From contig JAMPIV010012427.1 in assembly GCA_024509875.1 (NCBI GenBank), forward strand, positions 1 through 64,000: 64,000 nucleotides of DNA. Direction: 5' to 3'. This document shows positions 52,510 through 64,000 of this stretch, piece after piece. Positions within the stretch are counted from its first letter, which is position 1. Every line of letters starts with the position of its first letter. The translations under genes were made by a program, and so were the position numbers. Origin of the DNA: Oreohelix idahoensis. Lineage: Eukaryota; Mollusca; Gastropoda; Stylommatophora; Oreohelicidae. The notes under the pieces were generated by a model, which saw only the letters and a list, made by a program, of their open reading frames with translations, had not been told where the DNA came from and did no database searches.

Positions 52510-55468
52510 ATGAGTAACCACAATACTGCGGAATGCAGACGGAAAAACCCTCCTCATCACGCTGCATGCCTTACAACAGGGAACAAGGGAAGGAAGGACC
52601 TGGCAGATAATCAGAAGGACCTCCATCATCCCCCTGTCTGTGAGGAAGTGACATTGAATGGCACCCAAGTACTGTTCTTATATGATACAGGCTTAGACTT
52701 TGACTCAGTAGTGTGCTCTTCTTTGGTGAGTCCGGAACAGATAACCACGGAAACCGTGGAAATCAGAGGACCAGTCAAGGGAGCAGGAACCATGACACTA
52801 CCCATAGCCCGTATTAACATAAGATCTCGCTATGTGGAAGGAGAGATCAAAGCAGCAGTGATGGACAACCCTATCTACCCATTAATACTGGGATGTAGAT
52901 ATTTCTTTCTAGGAGAACTTATAAGACCCATAGTGATGGCAACAGTCCAGGCCAGGGCAAGCTCCAAGAAAGAGGAGGACACTATCATCAATACTCATCC
53001 AGAAGAGATGAGAAAGGCTCAAACCGCTGACAGTACATTGAAGCCTTGCTTTGGCAAATTACCTAAAAGCCATAACCCTCCAGAGAAAGGAGGCTTATAT
53101 ATGAAAAATGGCCTACTATATAGAAAAGCTGGAACAGGACCTAAAGGACATGGACAGCTTGTAGTGCCAAAATCATACAGGGAGCAGGTTATGAAGCTAG
53201 GACATGCTATACCCTTCAGTGGACATGTGGGAATAGGGGTTACGGGACAACGGATAGCCTGTCATTACTTTTGGCCAGGGATCACAGAGGACATAAAGAG
53301 GTATGTGAGATCCTGTCCAGAATGCCAAAGAGTAGCTCCTAAACATAGGACTGCACCAGCAACACTGGGAGAGATGCCCATTATGGGAACGCCCTTTGAA
53401 CGTGTTGCCGTGGATATTGTTGGACCCCTCAGTAGGACCAAGAAGAGAAATGCATATATCTTAACCCTGGTCGATACTTGCTCTATGTGGGGAGAGGCAG
53501 TAGCCATGTCAACGATAGATTCGAAACATGTGGCAGAGGCACTGTTAACAATATTCAAACGATTAGGTTTCCCACATCAAATATTGACTGACAATGGTTC
53601 TCAGTTTAGGGGAAAGCTAACACAAGAATTATTCAGGATATTTCAAGCTAGACATTATCACTGTAGCCCGTACCACGCCCAAGAGAATGGTCAAGTAGAG
53701 CGGTTCAATGTCACGCTCATTTCAATCCTTAGAAAGTTGGCTAGCAAGAAACCTGAAACTTGGGACACATACTTATCCTCAGCACTATTTGCCTATAGGG
53801 AAGTCCCACATAACTCCACAGGATTGGCTCCAGCTACATTGTTGTTTGGACGACCAATCAAAGGTCCACTGGAAGCATTGTTGCGGACATGGACTGATGA
53901 AAAAGCAGAAGAAACCGTGACTTCTTCATACCAATACGTCAACGAGTTGACATCTCTTTTGAAAACAAGTTGGAAACTGGCCAATGATAACTTAAGACAG
54001 GCCAGGATGAAGCAGGCTGCTTACTACAATAAAACAGCAAAAGATAGGAAACTTGAGGTGGGAGAAAAAGTTATGTTACTGTTGCCCAGCAGCAATAATA
54101 AATTGCAAATTGGATGGCAGGGTCCCTACGTCATATTGGTAAAACTTTCCAGGACCAATTATAAGATTGACAAGAAAGGAAAGGAGAAGGTATATCATGT
54201 CAACCTTCTTAAAAAGTATTATGACAGGGAAGCATCAGAAGTTGCACATATCATGACCCTGGCCATTGCAACAGAAATGCATGATGAACCAATTTCCTCC
54301 ATGAAATACCCCCTAACAACTACAGAAAATTATGCTCAGGTTAATGTGAGTGAACATTTAACTCTTGAGCAGAGGAAAAAGGTTCAGGAGGTGTTAGAAA
54401 TCCATGCTGATGTACTCACAGATAAGCCGGGGTGTACTAATCTGTTAGAGTATGACATAACGATTACTGACCCTACACCAGTTTGTATGTGGACATACCC
54501 TATACCTTATGCAAAAGGACAAGCACTCAAGGATGAGATTGACTATCTCTTAAAAGAGAAAATTATTTCAAAGTCTGAATCTCCCTACAGCTCAAGGGTG
54601 GTGCTATTAAGGAAGCCTAGTGGTGAACACAGGTTATGCATTGACTATAGGAAACTAAATGCTATCACTGAATCTCAGGTAGACCCATTACCTGACACCA
54701 ATCAGTTGTTTGCTACATTGAGTAAGGCTCGGTATTTTTCAAAAGTAGATCTAAGCAAGGGATACTACCAAATACCAGTGAAACCAGAAGTTAGGAAACT
54801 GTTAGCCTTTAGTACACCGGATGGACATTACGAGTTCAATGTACTCCCATTTGGTTTAAAGAATGCTCCAAGTATCTTCTCCAGAATGATGAGGAAATTG
54901 TTGGGACCATTACATAATCATCATATCACCAATTTCATGGATGATATTCTGATTGCTACCACTACATTCGAGGAACACGTAGTAGCACTCTCCATGTTGT
55001 TGGATAGACTGAGAGAAACGGGATTGACAGCACGTCCAACTAAGTGTCATATTGGATGTGAGACATTGGAATTTTTAGGTCACACTATCTCTACAGGGCA
55101 AATGTCTCCTGACCCAAAGAATGTAGAGAAAATGAGAAAAGCACCAAGACCACAAACTAAGAAGGATGTAAGATCCTTTGTGTCACTGCGCGGGTTTTAT
55201 CAGAAATATATACCCCATTTTAACTCATTATGCGCGCCATTAACTGACTTAACCAACAAAGGCCAGCCGGATAAAATACAATGGACTGCGGAGTGTGAAC
55301 AGGCTTATACAGAGTTGAAAAATAAGCTGACAAATAAACCTATACTTGCCCTTCCCGATCTCACACAAGAATTCGTACTAAGAACGGATGCTAGCAATGT
55401 AGGCATCGGAGCAACATTTCTACAGCGGGCAGAGACACCGCCACATATGCTTCTACCCGTAGCTTTTG
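52510..55468 (+). CDS. Gypsy 2 Pol: protease, integrase, RT, start of RNase H
   Basis: One open frame (residues from 52510) encodes the replication enzymes in unusual order. Protease has YDTG at residues 58-61. Integrase follows with the zinc site H232, H239, C269, C272, catalytic D302 (AVDIVGPL), D361 (LTDNGSQF) and E397 (NGQVERFN), and WQGPY at 536-540. RT comes next with PYSSRVVLLRKPSGEHRLCI, YFSKVDLSKGYYQIP and NFMDDILIAT (catalytic MDD at 810-812). RNase H begins LRTDASNVGIGATFLQ and is cut at VAFAS by a SINE. The first methionine is internal; the real frame probably joins Gag upstream. No integrase lies after RNase H. Confidence 0.92.
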
Positions 55469-55751
55469 CCAGTTTTTTTTTCTATAACCAGCGGCACTCG
55501 AGCTTTCCAGCTCTTTCGGCCCAATGACATGTCATTGCGAGGCTGGGGGGTCAGTGGACTTTCCTTCCAACCCGGTCAGGAGCTTCGCTCCTTCCCATCC
55601 ACACGGGATTTATGTGCAGGAGCCGTTCAGGTTATTCAGTCAAATTTCCGGTCGTAAACATTTCTTCAAACGCCGACGGCCGGGTTTGAACCATGAACAC
55701 CTGGTCGCCAGTACAACGTCGTAGTCATTACACCAGCGCGGCTCCCTCCTC
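55469..55751 (-). mobile_element. tRNA-derived SINE inserted in RNase H
   Basis: A GC-rich block unlike its surroundings. On the minus strand it starts with a tRNA-like head containing B box GGTTCAAACCC (near 55683-55693) and ends in a poly(A) run (T-run at 55473-55481 on the plus strand). agcttttg occurs at 55461-55468 and 55752-55759 and may be the target duplication, though the RNase H frame does not rejoin perfectly. Confidence 0.65.
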
Positions 55752-56087
55752 AGCTTTTGAAATACAGCTGAAAGAAATTATTCTACCGTTGAACGTGAAT
55801 GCCTCGCTGTGGTCTGGTCAATCAATAAATTTGCCCCTTTTCTTTACGGGAAACACTTCATTGTGGAAAGTGATCACCAGCCTTTGATGTTTTTAGCAGT
55901 GTCTAAAAAATTAAATTCACGACTTTTAAGGTGGAGTTTACTGTTATCTCCATATTCGTTCAATGTGAGATACATTCCAGGACGGGACAATCTTGGACCC
56001 GATTTTTTAAGTCGTCATCCTATCAAAGGAGATAGAGAGATACAGAAAAGTAAGGAGGAACTGCAGCATGAGTTACCAAAATGTTAA
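55752..56087 (+). pseudogene. Gypsy 2 RNase H, remainder after the SINE
   Basis: The reading frame resumes as NTAERNYSTVERECLAVVWS across a stop, then INKFAPFLYGKHFIVESDHQ and YIPGRDNLGPDFLSRHP, the end of a Ty3/Gypsy RNase H. It ends at 56085-56087, with the polypurine tract aaagaagaggg (about 56106-56116) just before the 3' LTR. Confidence 0.85.
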
Positions 56088-56119
56088 CTGTGCATGCACT
56101 GTTTTAAAGAAGAGGGCTC

Positions 56120-58076
56120 TGTAACATGATTTGGTACCTCTTGCTTTGTTGTTTAGCGCGACACACATACACACACACAGCGCAGTAATAACACTCGGTG
56201 GATCTTGCTTTGAAGTTTGAAGACGGCGGAAATGTGAATTACGGTTAGCCAGACAGTATTACTGAAAGTAGGAAATAGCGAATATAGGAATGAATGGCTG
56301 ACTTTAAAAGTTTGCATTTACTGGATATTAAATTTAAAACTACAAGAGAACGTCTGGTTGAAATACAATTAAATAAAAATAATTCACTAAAGGAGATAGA
56401 CTATGAATTATACACAAAAGGATATTATTCAAATATAAATGGTTTTAAAAATAATTAATATTTTTCACTTTCATCACATCTGCTAAAAGTTAGATAATAA
56501 TCTTTAAAAATTTATTATGCATACATGCCTAACTGGATGGCAATAAAACTTATATAGAATGAAAGCCTCATATGGGGAAAATGAAAGGATACCTAGGAAG
56601 GAAGGAAGGATATAAGTGTGTAGTGAACAGAAGAGAAAACAAGTACAGGAAAAGCACAGATTGCCTCAAATCGAGAGATTAAACGAAAATCTTTTTGGAC
56701 CTTAGGAGGTGCTTTCTCGTACGTGAGATATACATATAAAAGGACAGAGCGGCGCGTTGAAAATCACACACACCAAATCCAGAAGCCAGAGTGAGAAACT
56801 GGAAGACAGCATCTGCAAGAAAAGTTCTTTTTTCACGCTGCATGCAGGGCAGATTAAATTCAGCCAATATAGTCTCACCGTGAGCTTATAAATCCTAATA
56901 GGGTATGTAAGTTTATTAAGGAGATAGGTATGACTAATATCATTTTATTTCAGATTTTATTTACTATTTTATTGTATCAGATATAATAAAAAGGGAATGA
57001 CGCTAAACAGAGATAACCTCCACCGGCATTGTCAGGAAGCATAACCATTAATTGGTTAGCCAAATATATCATGGCTAGTTCTTGCCTGGAAGCTTACGAC
57101 ATACCAGCAAGTACATAAAAGACTCAGCATCCATAAGTGGAAGGCAAAGGTTATATCGTACCCATGTATCATAACATGTGATTTTATTCATGTATTTTGT
57201 TAATTCTGCACAGTAGACATTATCTTATCATGCTATCTTTGTAACATACTACCATGATTCATTCATTTATATACAAACACTGAAGACATGGTCGCATCAT
57301 GAACAGCAGTTAGTGGTGAGATTGTTGGAACACCATGGCCACCTATTACCTTTTGTTCCAGGTTTTTATGATCAATTTTTATGATCATTCCTGATCGAGA
57401 AACTAAAGACTTGAAGACAGTTGATCCTGCTAACTGAAGCCTAGAGGTCAACCAATCTTCAACACCTTAATCCCCCGTAGTTATAGGGCGGGCTGAAGGA
57501 CAGTCTGTTTATTCAAGTGTGTCTCAGGAACCTCGAGCAGACGTGGCTAATAACAGATGAGTTTTATGTGTATCCATCCAACAAACACTGTGAGCAGCTT
57601 CTAAAACGACTGTCTATGATGAGAACTAGATAGCCAGAGATATCAAAGAGATACTGTGACAAACTTTTGTGTAATTTCAGTGGAAGATAAATCCAAGACT
57701 TTTTCTATTATCTATTTAATATGTAACTAATTAATCATACATTTTACCCTCTTCCAACACCCATTTCTCATTACAAGAATATATAGATGTACATAATAAA
57801 TATTGAAATTGTACTCATTTGACTTGGTAAATTTTTAACTGTTAAAATTTGAGTTACTTTTTCTAATTTAATTATATTATCACATAGGGTTACAATAGCG
57901 AAAGTAGCAACTTATACTTCTGAAGCCTAAATCTATTGTCCAGCTCAGAGTGTTAACAGCTGTAACTCACTTGTGATACCAGTGTACTTCTCGGGCACTG
58001 GAACTTCATCCTTTCTGGAGAGAGATTCTACTTCTTCTCTACCACTATTATCATACTAGAAAAACCTTTCGCTACA
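56120..58076 (+). repeat. 3' LTR of Gypsy 2 (1957 bp)
   Basis: It matches 49101-51066 over its full length with scattered substitutions and short indels and ends GCTACA, followed by the target repeat attac. Confidence 0.94.
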
Positions 58077-58081
58077 ATTAC

Positions 58082-61000
58082 GGATCACTGTAATGTTTAA
58101 TTTTTTTTTTCACACTGAGCTATTATTGTCATATCTAGTCTGTAACAGTACAACATACAAATAAACTTGACAAGTGATGGGAAGTTTTTTTGTTTTATTG
58201 TGACTACAGGAAATTGACATGTGTTGTATTTATGAATGAGCATTGACTCATTGACTTGACATCTGTGGCAGTCACGCTGTTGTAAATTTCATCCATCCAT
58301 TAATTTGTGCTACAACTGTTCCTCACCACTTGTCGTAAAATTCGAATCTGTCTTACACCACGCTCAAATTCCCCGCCCCAAACTAACTATAGTATTTGAA
58401 GCAGTCTAAGAAGCCAGTCAAATTTACCGCCAAAAATTTATCTAGTGTATTTGAATTTGTCTAGGAACCAAGTCAAAAGTTACCGCCCACTTAAAATTAT
58501 CTTAGAGCCTAGTACAAATTTAACCACCAATCAGACTGCTTCTTTTTTCGGTAAGGATAAAGAAACCTTCTAACTTGGTAACAATGCCTTTTTTGGTTTT
58601 TTTTTGACCGAACGAAGATATTTTATTTCTTAACAACTAAAGATAGTTAAATAGAAGGAAATATCTCAAATTATAGCGCTGATATTGCTTAACACATAAG
58701 CTTAAATATTCACGCATGATAAAATTTTATTGTAGTAGAAAAATTTATTTTAGTGATATTTTCACATCAGGGTAATGCCAAATTTAATTACTTAAAAATT
58801 ACCCAGCTTAAAATGCAAAGAAATAACTAAGGAATATCCATATAGAGCGATAGAGAAAAATTGGCCATTTAATTATCACTTTTGATAACTAAAATCGGTC
58901 CACTAATAACTATAATATAAAATATTTAAAATTAGTCAGATTATACAAACACGCTCAGAACCGCATAAGTCACAAGTCTCAAAAATTAACTTTTTGACTT
59001 TTCCTCCGATTGGGCTGATGTAGTTCTATAAATAGTAACAAGGTGGTACTATCAGGGCCATTCGATTCAAAAATTTGCACCGAGCTGACAGCATTGGAAA
59101 GACAGAAAGAACAAGTCTTTGCCTTCTGTTCTGAAAGCAGTTCTAAGATCCCTTAGAAGGCCAGTTCAGCTTGAGTGTGTGTGAATATATTTACCTGAGG
59201 GTAAGAAAGATATATTTATTTGCATATTTTGTTAACCTGTGATTAACCAGACTATTTGTTCGAGTGCTAGTGGAAAGTGAAACGAATGTGTTGTGCCATA
59301 CTGACCCATTTATGAATGGGTGTAGTTTTGCAGACATGTTCGAAATGAAAAAAATGTGTATAGTGTTTGCAAATGTGGTAACAAATTACGACAGTAAGTG
59401 TTAGTAGCGATTTAAATTAGTATTTCGTCTGGAGTGAGACACTGTTCAAAGATCATGTGATAAACGTACAGGAGAAGTTAGAATGAAGTAATCAATAGGT
59501 CACATGCTGTTTTGTACTTAACCTGATTATCGTACGGAAGCCAAGCATGGACTATGGACACTAACAGGGAATCAATACAGAGAAAGAATGATCACCTTGA
59601 ATGGACTGTAGGCAAGGAAATTCTAGGTCTTGTGCAACTTGTTAGCACAATCACTGAGAAATGGTAAGACTTGATGTTGTTTGTGGGTGAGTGAATTAAG
59701 GCAGACTTCTACATGGAATGTGGTTGTCCTTTTATTCCAGGTTATATCACGAAATTACCTCGTGGCTGTATTCAATTGAGAGGAAGTGTGGGAGTTGAGA
59801 GGTTCTCATACAACTGGAGCCAGACCACATCTTCTCAGTCAGTTTGTGGTCCTGCAGTGGTATATGAATAGCAGCAACAACATTCGAAGATAAGTCCTTT
59901 ATAAAGGCCAGTGTCAGTTTATCCAATCATTCACCCAAGAGTAATCAAACTAGGATTACAACCCTTTTTATGATGAATAGATAAGACCATCAAAATAATC
60001 AAGAGAACTTACCGCATAGTAATAGCAGACGTTATCACTCATATGAACAGAAACTGTATGTGTAGGTATTCAAGTGAACACTCTACGAACAAGGAACAGT
60101 TTTTCCAATATATTTATTTTGACGTGTACATATAATTTTATTGCTTTTGAGTATTCCTGACCTGAAAAGATTGAGGTTCAGGACAATTAAATTGTACATA
60201 AAATTTCATACAGTCTTGCTTAATAATTTTATTAAAGTTAAAGTTCTGTTTTTTTTTAAAATTAATAACTGTTGTATTAAATAAATTACCCTAGACAATT
60301 TACCACATAAAAAAACCCAGATAATCATTACTCAAGTTGGGATCTAAAGAGGTAGCAGTTAGGGACTCAGAGTTCATCATCATCATCTTCTCTGGGAACT
60401 TACATAGCTTGAACCCATCTTAATGTCTATACACTCTTGCTCTTTTCAGAGAAGGGGGTACTACTTATAAGACCAGTCTCTTATCTGGCACTATCCTGGT
60501 ATCCTCTGATACATCTATTTGTCCAGGATAGCCTATATTTTAGTAACATCAAAACCTCTTATGACACCACTGATGCATGTATTGGATCATATTCTTAAGT
60601 TCTGTCCATAATCTTAAGCTTACTTTTCAGCCACTCTTCTCCAACTTTTTTTTTTTTTGGCCTGCCTACAACTTTCCTTCCCCTGTGTGTTCTAGTTAAA
60701 TCTGGTTCAACGATAAAACAACTTGACAGATATCAATATCTGTGGTTTAAGAATGGAGAAATATTACACTTTTATCGTTAAAAATACAAATTATTTCCCT
60801 TTTTGTTCCCCATGGAGCATGGAGTTACCATGGTAACTGAAACACTTTACAGGAAGCCTGCACTTGTCATTCATATGCTCTTGTAGCAGTGGTTTCTGTA
60901 GCAGTTAGTTTTACATGATGAAGTTGCCAGCCCAATACACAACCTCATATTAGTACAACATGCCTAAGGGATAAATAATCCTATACTTTCTTTGACTAAT

Positions 61001-61255
61001 GAGCAACCTCCGGGAACAACAAGGGCAAAAATATAAATATCAATGTAAAAAAGAAAAACAAAGCAAAAAATGTGTAAAATTGAAACCTTTATTCAGTATC
61101 ATCATTGCCATGATGATAATTGCTGAGGACAGATTAAATGTATTCTACAGCTAGTAACATAAACGTAATGATTTAACAGCTTCTATCAGCAGCATAAAGC
61201 CACAGTATATCGAGATCGTCTTGTAAAGTTTACAGTGAAATATCCTTTAAAGATC
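58082..61255. other. Non-coding region with a possible promoter-like zone
   Basis: No gene is supported over 3.2 kb. Three degenerate copies of a unit of about 60 bp (tatttgaa, gtctaag, gtcaaatttaccgcc) lie at about 58355-58530. A CCAATCAG follows at about 58536 and a TATAAATA at about 59027. This could be a host promoter or an unrecognised LTR. The sequence around 59195 (ctgagggtaag) is donor-like. Confidence 0.4.
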
Positions 61256-61734
61256 TTATATTAGGTTACTTGGGAAAACAGATTTCCTTAAATTACTTTT
61301 ACTTGCACCTTTTCCTTTTGCTCTTGCCACGAAGCTGGTTTCGTTTGGTTTCTGGACCATGCTCTTGAAAAATGCTGGTGTTTGTCGTGTGCACATGATA
61401 CCCGGCTCAACCCTATGTGGTTTATAATTAGGATAAATAATGTTCATCATTCTATATAGCATATTACATTGCTGTTTTTCTTGTGTGTTGGTTCTTCCAG
61501 GCTGTAATTTATCTGCCGTTTGTTGTGTTGTTTAATATCTATGATGTTTGTAATGTATCTTCTTTCATGATACTGTATTGCCCTCTCTCGCTATTGACAT
61601 TATTTTAAATGTATCTACTGGACTTTTGTTGGTTTTGAAATGGTTGTTTTTTATGTGTTTGTTTTTGTTTTTAATTTTTAAATTCTTGTACTGATATTGC
61701 ACAAACATTTTGCAGCGAAGCGTAGTGGGGAACT
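61256..61734 (-). other. Unrecognised minus-strand frames
   Basis: The frame at 61462-61256 (68 residues, with TRQTPAFFKSMVQKPNETS and a basic tail) shows no domain I recognise. It may be part of the LINE F 3' region just to its right. Confidence 0.3.
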
Positions 61735-62020
61735 GAAGTTTACGTTCTTGACTCAAGTGTGTGACATTGGCTACTGTCAGCCCTTCTTGTTGTAGAATGT
61801 CTGTGATGTTGTCTCTTGGTCTTCCACAAGAAACTAGATCTTCTACTGTTACATGTGTGCTGTTACATGTGTGCTGTTACAACTGTGCTGTTACATGTGT
61901 GCTGTTACATGTGCGTAACAGTAATTGTCAGGCTCTATTCTCATGAGATGGCCAAACCACTTAATTTTCTATCTTTCTATATACTTAATTCAAGATGTAG
62001 TTCCTACAATTTTTCTGTTC
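61735..62020 (-). mobile_element. LINE F C-terminal relic with internal minisatellite
   Basis: On the minus strand it encodes IKWFGHLMRIEPDN, then a repeat-expanded stretch, then GRPRDNITDILQQEGLTVAN, the C-terminal domain of an RTE-like LINE. The interruption at 61849-61921 is about five copies of a 14-bp unit (gttacatgtgtgct), which arose inside the coding sequence. Confidence 0.7.
61849..61921 (+). repeat. 14-bp minisatellite (gttacatgtgtgct)
   Basis: About five copies, the third with an aa-for-tg type variation. It splits the LINE F frame. Confidence 0.88.
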
Positions 62021-62764
62021 TCACCTTTTCTCTATCTGTTTCTTCTGGTAACATTAATGACTTTTCTTAAACATGAATTCCTTGAATATATTTGTGATCT
62101 GAGAAATAGTAAAACGGTAACCACCTGATGAAAACAGAAAGTGAAGAAGCTGCAGTTTAAATTTCTTTTTAAATATGGGATGATTTTTTTACAGTTGGTT
62201 TGTCATCATTGTATGCTATGGTAACTAACATTGTTCTCTGCTCTAATGACGTTTTGCATTCATTGTTATATGTCTAATGCATGAAACAACAAAACACCCT
62301 CAGTTGTAACAACCGTAAGATTATGAATATGTATCAGTGCTGAGAGATGTGTTTGGCAACCCAGAGTCAATTTAAATTGGTTTTACCCGCCCAAGGTTTT
62401 AAGAACGCTAGAAAGGAGACTCGTGTGGTATGATCGCACATTTTGCTTGCCAGGGTTCATGCGCGTGGGGGATGTTTGGCGGCTGTTGCCATTTACATTC
62501 TCATTGATGAACGTACTGTCAGCACTAGGGCTGTTTGGGCAATTTCCTGTCACACATCTGTAAAAAATGTTACAAATCGACAAGGTTAGATGGAACATTA
62601 TATCTGTCAAGAAGGACAGAAAACAATAAAAAAAATGGTTGAAATCATGAATTATGCTGAGAAACAGCAGAAATAACCAGTCTTAGTTAAATCATTACAA
62701 ACAGTAGCAGCAACATGTTAAAGTCAAGTCTAATGTAATGTTAAAGTGACATCAGATATATGTA
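62021..62764. other. Non-coding spacer
   Basis: No supported gene. The minus-strand frame at 62610-62383 contains RMNPGKQNVRSYHTSLL and no known domain. Confidence 0.4.
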
Positions 62765-63012
62765 TATTGTAAGGGTAAAGGTAGTCCCATAGCAGAAACT
62801 GCTGCAGGTGAGTGAAGTTTTAGTGACTTCACCATATATTATAAATATACTTTATGAGTTGTGGTGACCAGTTCCCTTCCTCGCTACCTTTCCCTTCCCT
62901 ACCTCAAGAGCAGAGTCAGGTACCTATTTACAGCTGAAGCATGAGGTTTCGATCCTGGTAACTGTGCCGTGAGAGAAGAGCGCTCTCATCCCTTAGCCAA
63001 TTGGACGCACCC
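62765..63012 (-). mobile_element. tRNA-derived SINE
   Basis: Read on the minus strand, the head ggtgcgtccaattggctaag has an A-box-like segment, and ggatcgaaacc about 50 bases on is a B box. The body ends gactacctttaccc. This layout is that of tRNA-derived SINEs. Edges are approximate and no target duplication was resolved. Confidence 0.65.
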
Positions 63013-63352
63013 ACAGTTTATCATTGTAATATGGCTTCTCTTAACAGACCATCATTAAATTGATTTTTTTCCTTTCTGCTACCCATAATCCATGAGGTCA
63101 CTGCGGCACCACATAGTGCTGAATATTTTATTATTTGTTTCCACGTGTATCTGTCTGGTGTGAGTGTTTTTGTCCTGTCCATTTCTGAATACTATCTGTC
63201 TAGCATATCTTTAGCCTATTCCTTCCCTTGCTCCTGAGACTGTCACTTTAAGTAGTTTTGAACAACACATCTGATCTTGACACATAGCTAAACCATTGAA
63301 GTTTGCATGTTTTTTTTACAATTATCATTAATTATAGTTCCAAAATAAAAGC
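63013..63352. other. Non-coding spacer
   Basis: AT-rich, no supported feature. Confidence 0.4.
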
Positions 63353-64000
63353 TTGGCAAAAGAGGTCAAGCATACAGGCAGGCACAGAAACAAAAAACTA
63401 CATAAATTCTGGTCCTTACACAGAAGAATGAAAATGAAAAATATAAGCCAACCCATCTCCAACATTAAAAGCTCGACAGGAATAAGCCAAAGATGGATGA
63501 AGAGAAGGGAGGAGCATTATTTGATCGATATTCAGCCCAGACAGATGAAGGTGACAAAGTTGCCTGCCTAAGAATTAATATAACGTTTTTGAGAATGACA
63601 TAAGATGTGAGTTTAATTTTGACCTCATTCCTGAAGAACACGTTGTGCACATGTTAGAAATCAGTAAATCTACCACCCCAGGCCCTGATGGTGTACACTG
63701 TACAGTATCAAAACATTAAACAGCTGGACGACACAGAAATTATGAATGTGGTGAGGTATTTCAACATCAGCATACAGAATGATGAGGTGCCAGAAGATTG
63801 GCTACATAGTTACCTACGGCCACTTCTTAAACCTGGTAAAGATCCCATACTGCTCAGCAGCTATCGAATTGTCACACTACAGAATGTCTATGGTAAATTA
63901 CTTGAAAAGATAATTGTGAGACAAATAATGAGCCACCTCGAAAATGCACACATCCTTCCTGATACCCTTTGGGAACTATATGCCCATGAAAGCAACATGG
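63353..64000 (+). pseudogene. LINE G, linker and RT fingers, running off the window
   Basis: A plus-strand non-LTR retrotransposon of a different lineage. 63353-63571 is a basic linker-like frame. From about 63650 the RT begins: ISKSTTPGPDGVHCTV, a stop, then in another frame VPEDWLHSYLRPLLKPGKDP, SYRIVTLQNVYGKLLEKIIV and HLENAHILPDTL. These are the first RT motifs; the palm lies outside the window. The style is closer to Jockey/CR1-like LINEs than to the RTE-like families here, but that is uncertain. Confidence 0.72.

Larger units (their letters stand above)
49101..58076 (+). mobile_element. Gypsy 2: well-preserved Ty3/Gypsy element with protease-integrase-RT-RNase H order (Gmr1-like)
   Basis: The element begins TGTAACGAG and ends GCTACA, between perfect 5-bp repeats attac (49096-49100 and 58077-58081). 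LTRs are 49101-51066 and 56120-58076 and differ at a modest number of positions. The single long pol frame places integrase before RT, the Gmr1-like arrangement. Damage is limited to a stop and short frame loss in Gag and a SINE inside RNase H. It is the best preserved LTR element here. Confidence 0.94.

Overview
This window is AT-rich, intron-bearing animal DNA made mostly of nested transposable elements. The only host gene I can support is a split-exon TRIM-type (RING plus B-box) gene at 37.3-38.2 kb. The mix of RTE-like LINEs, two or three Ty3/Gypsy elements with the unusual integrase-before-RT order, tRNA-derived SINEs and a Maverick/Polinton suggests an invertebrate, most likely a lophotrochozoan such as a mollusc. 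That assignment is an inference from the repeat repertoire only.

Layout. 456-3466 is a minus-strand LINE (family A) with both ends and a 10-bp target-site duplication (TSD). 4.2-5.87 kb is a plus-strand LINE D fragment. From 5.87 to 36.09 kb one minus-strand LINE B copy has been blown apart by later insertions. A LINE A copy sits inside it (7357-21573, 10-bp TSD). That LINE A copy was itself hit by a Ty3/Gypsy element (7967-18094, 5-bp TSD with one mismatch) and by a LINE E fragment (18590-19446). The Gypsy 3' LTR was then hit by a LINE C fragment (16033-17053). A 14.1-kb Polinton (21776-35871, perfect 6-bp TSD gtcgta) landed in another part of LINE B.

The Polinton is the centrepiece. Its right half carries a virus-like cassette, all on the plus strand: packaging ATPase, a Polinton-conserved protein, a DDE integrase with a C-terminal chromodomain, a small membrane protein, a penton-like minor capsid protein, a small glycine-rich basic protein, a double-jelly-roll major capsid protein, an adenain-like cysteine protease, and a PC4-like putative ssDNA-binding protein. 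Together they resemble the morphogenesis and integration module of an adenovirus-like virus. No DNA polymerase B is visible. The place where it would be expected (24.1-28.97 kb) holds microsatellites, a minisatellite and LINE scraps. The long terminal inverted repeats have expanded to include the PC4-like gene, a deleted copy of the protease and the 3' end of the capsid gene. The ATPase and membrane-protein genes are frameshifted, so the copy looks decayed.

Rightwards, 36.1-39.28 kb holds the TRIM exons. 39284-46187 is a decayed LTR element (Gypsy 3) with a LINE fragment inside it (45143-45600, 13-bp TSD), and it is cut at its 3' LTR by a minus-strand LINE D copy (46188 to about 48.69 kb). 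49101-58076 is a well-preserved Ty3/Gypsy element (Gypsy 2) with roughly 1.96-kb LTRs, a perfect 5-bp TSD, a tRNA-Pro type primer-binding site and one long protease-integrase-RT-RNase H reading frame, broken in RNase H by a SINE. 58-63.3 kb is non-coding with a LINE relic and a SINE. The window ends inside another LINE (63.35-64 kb).
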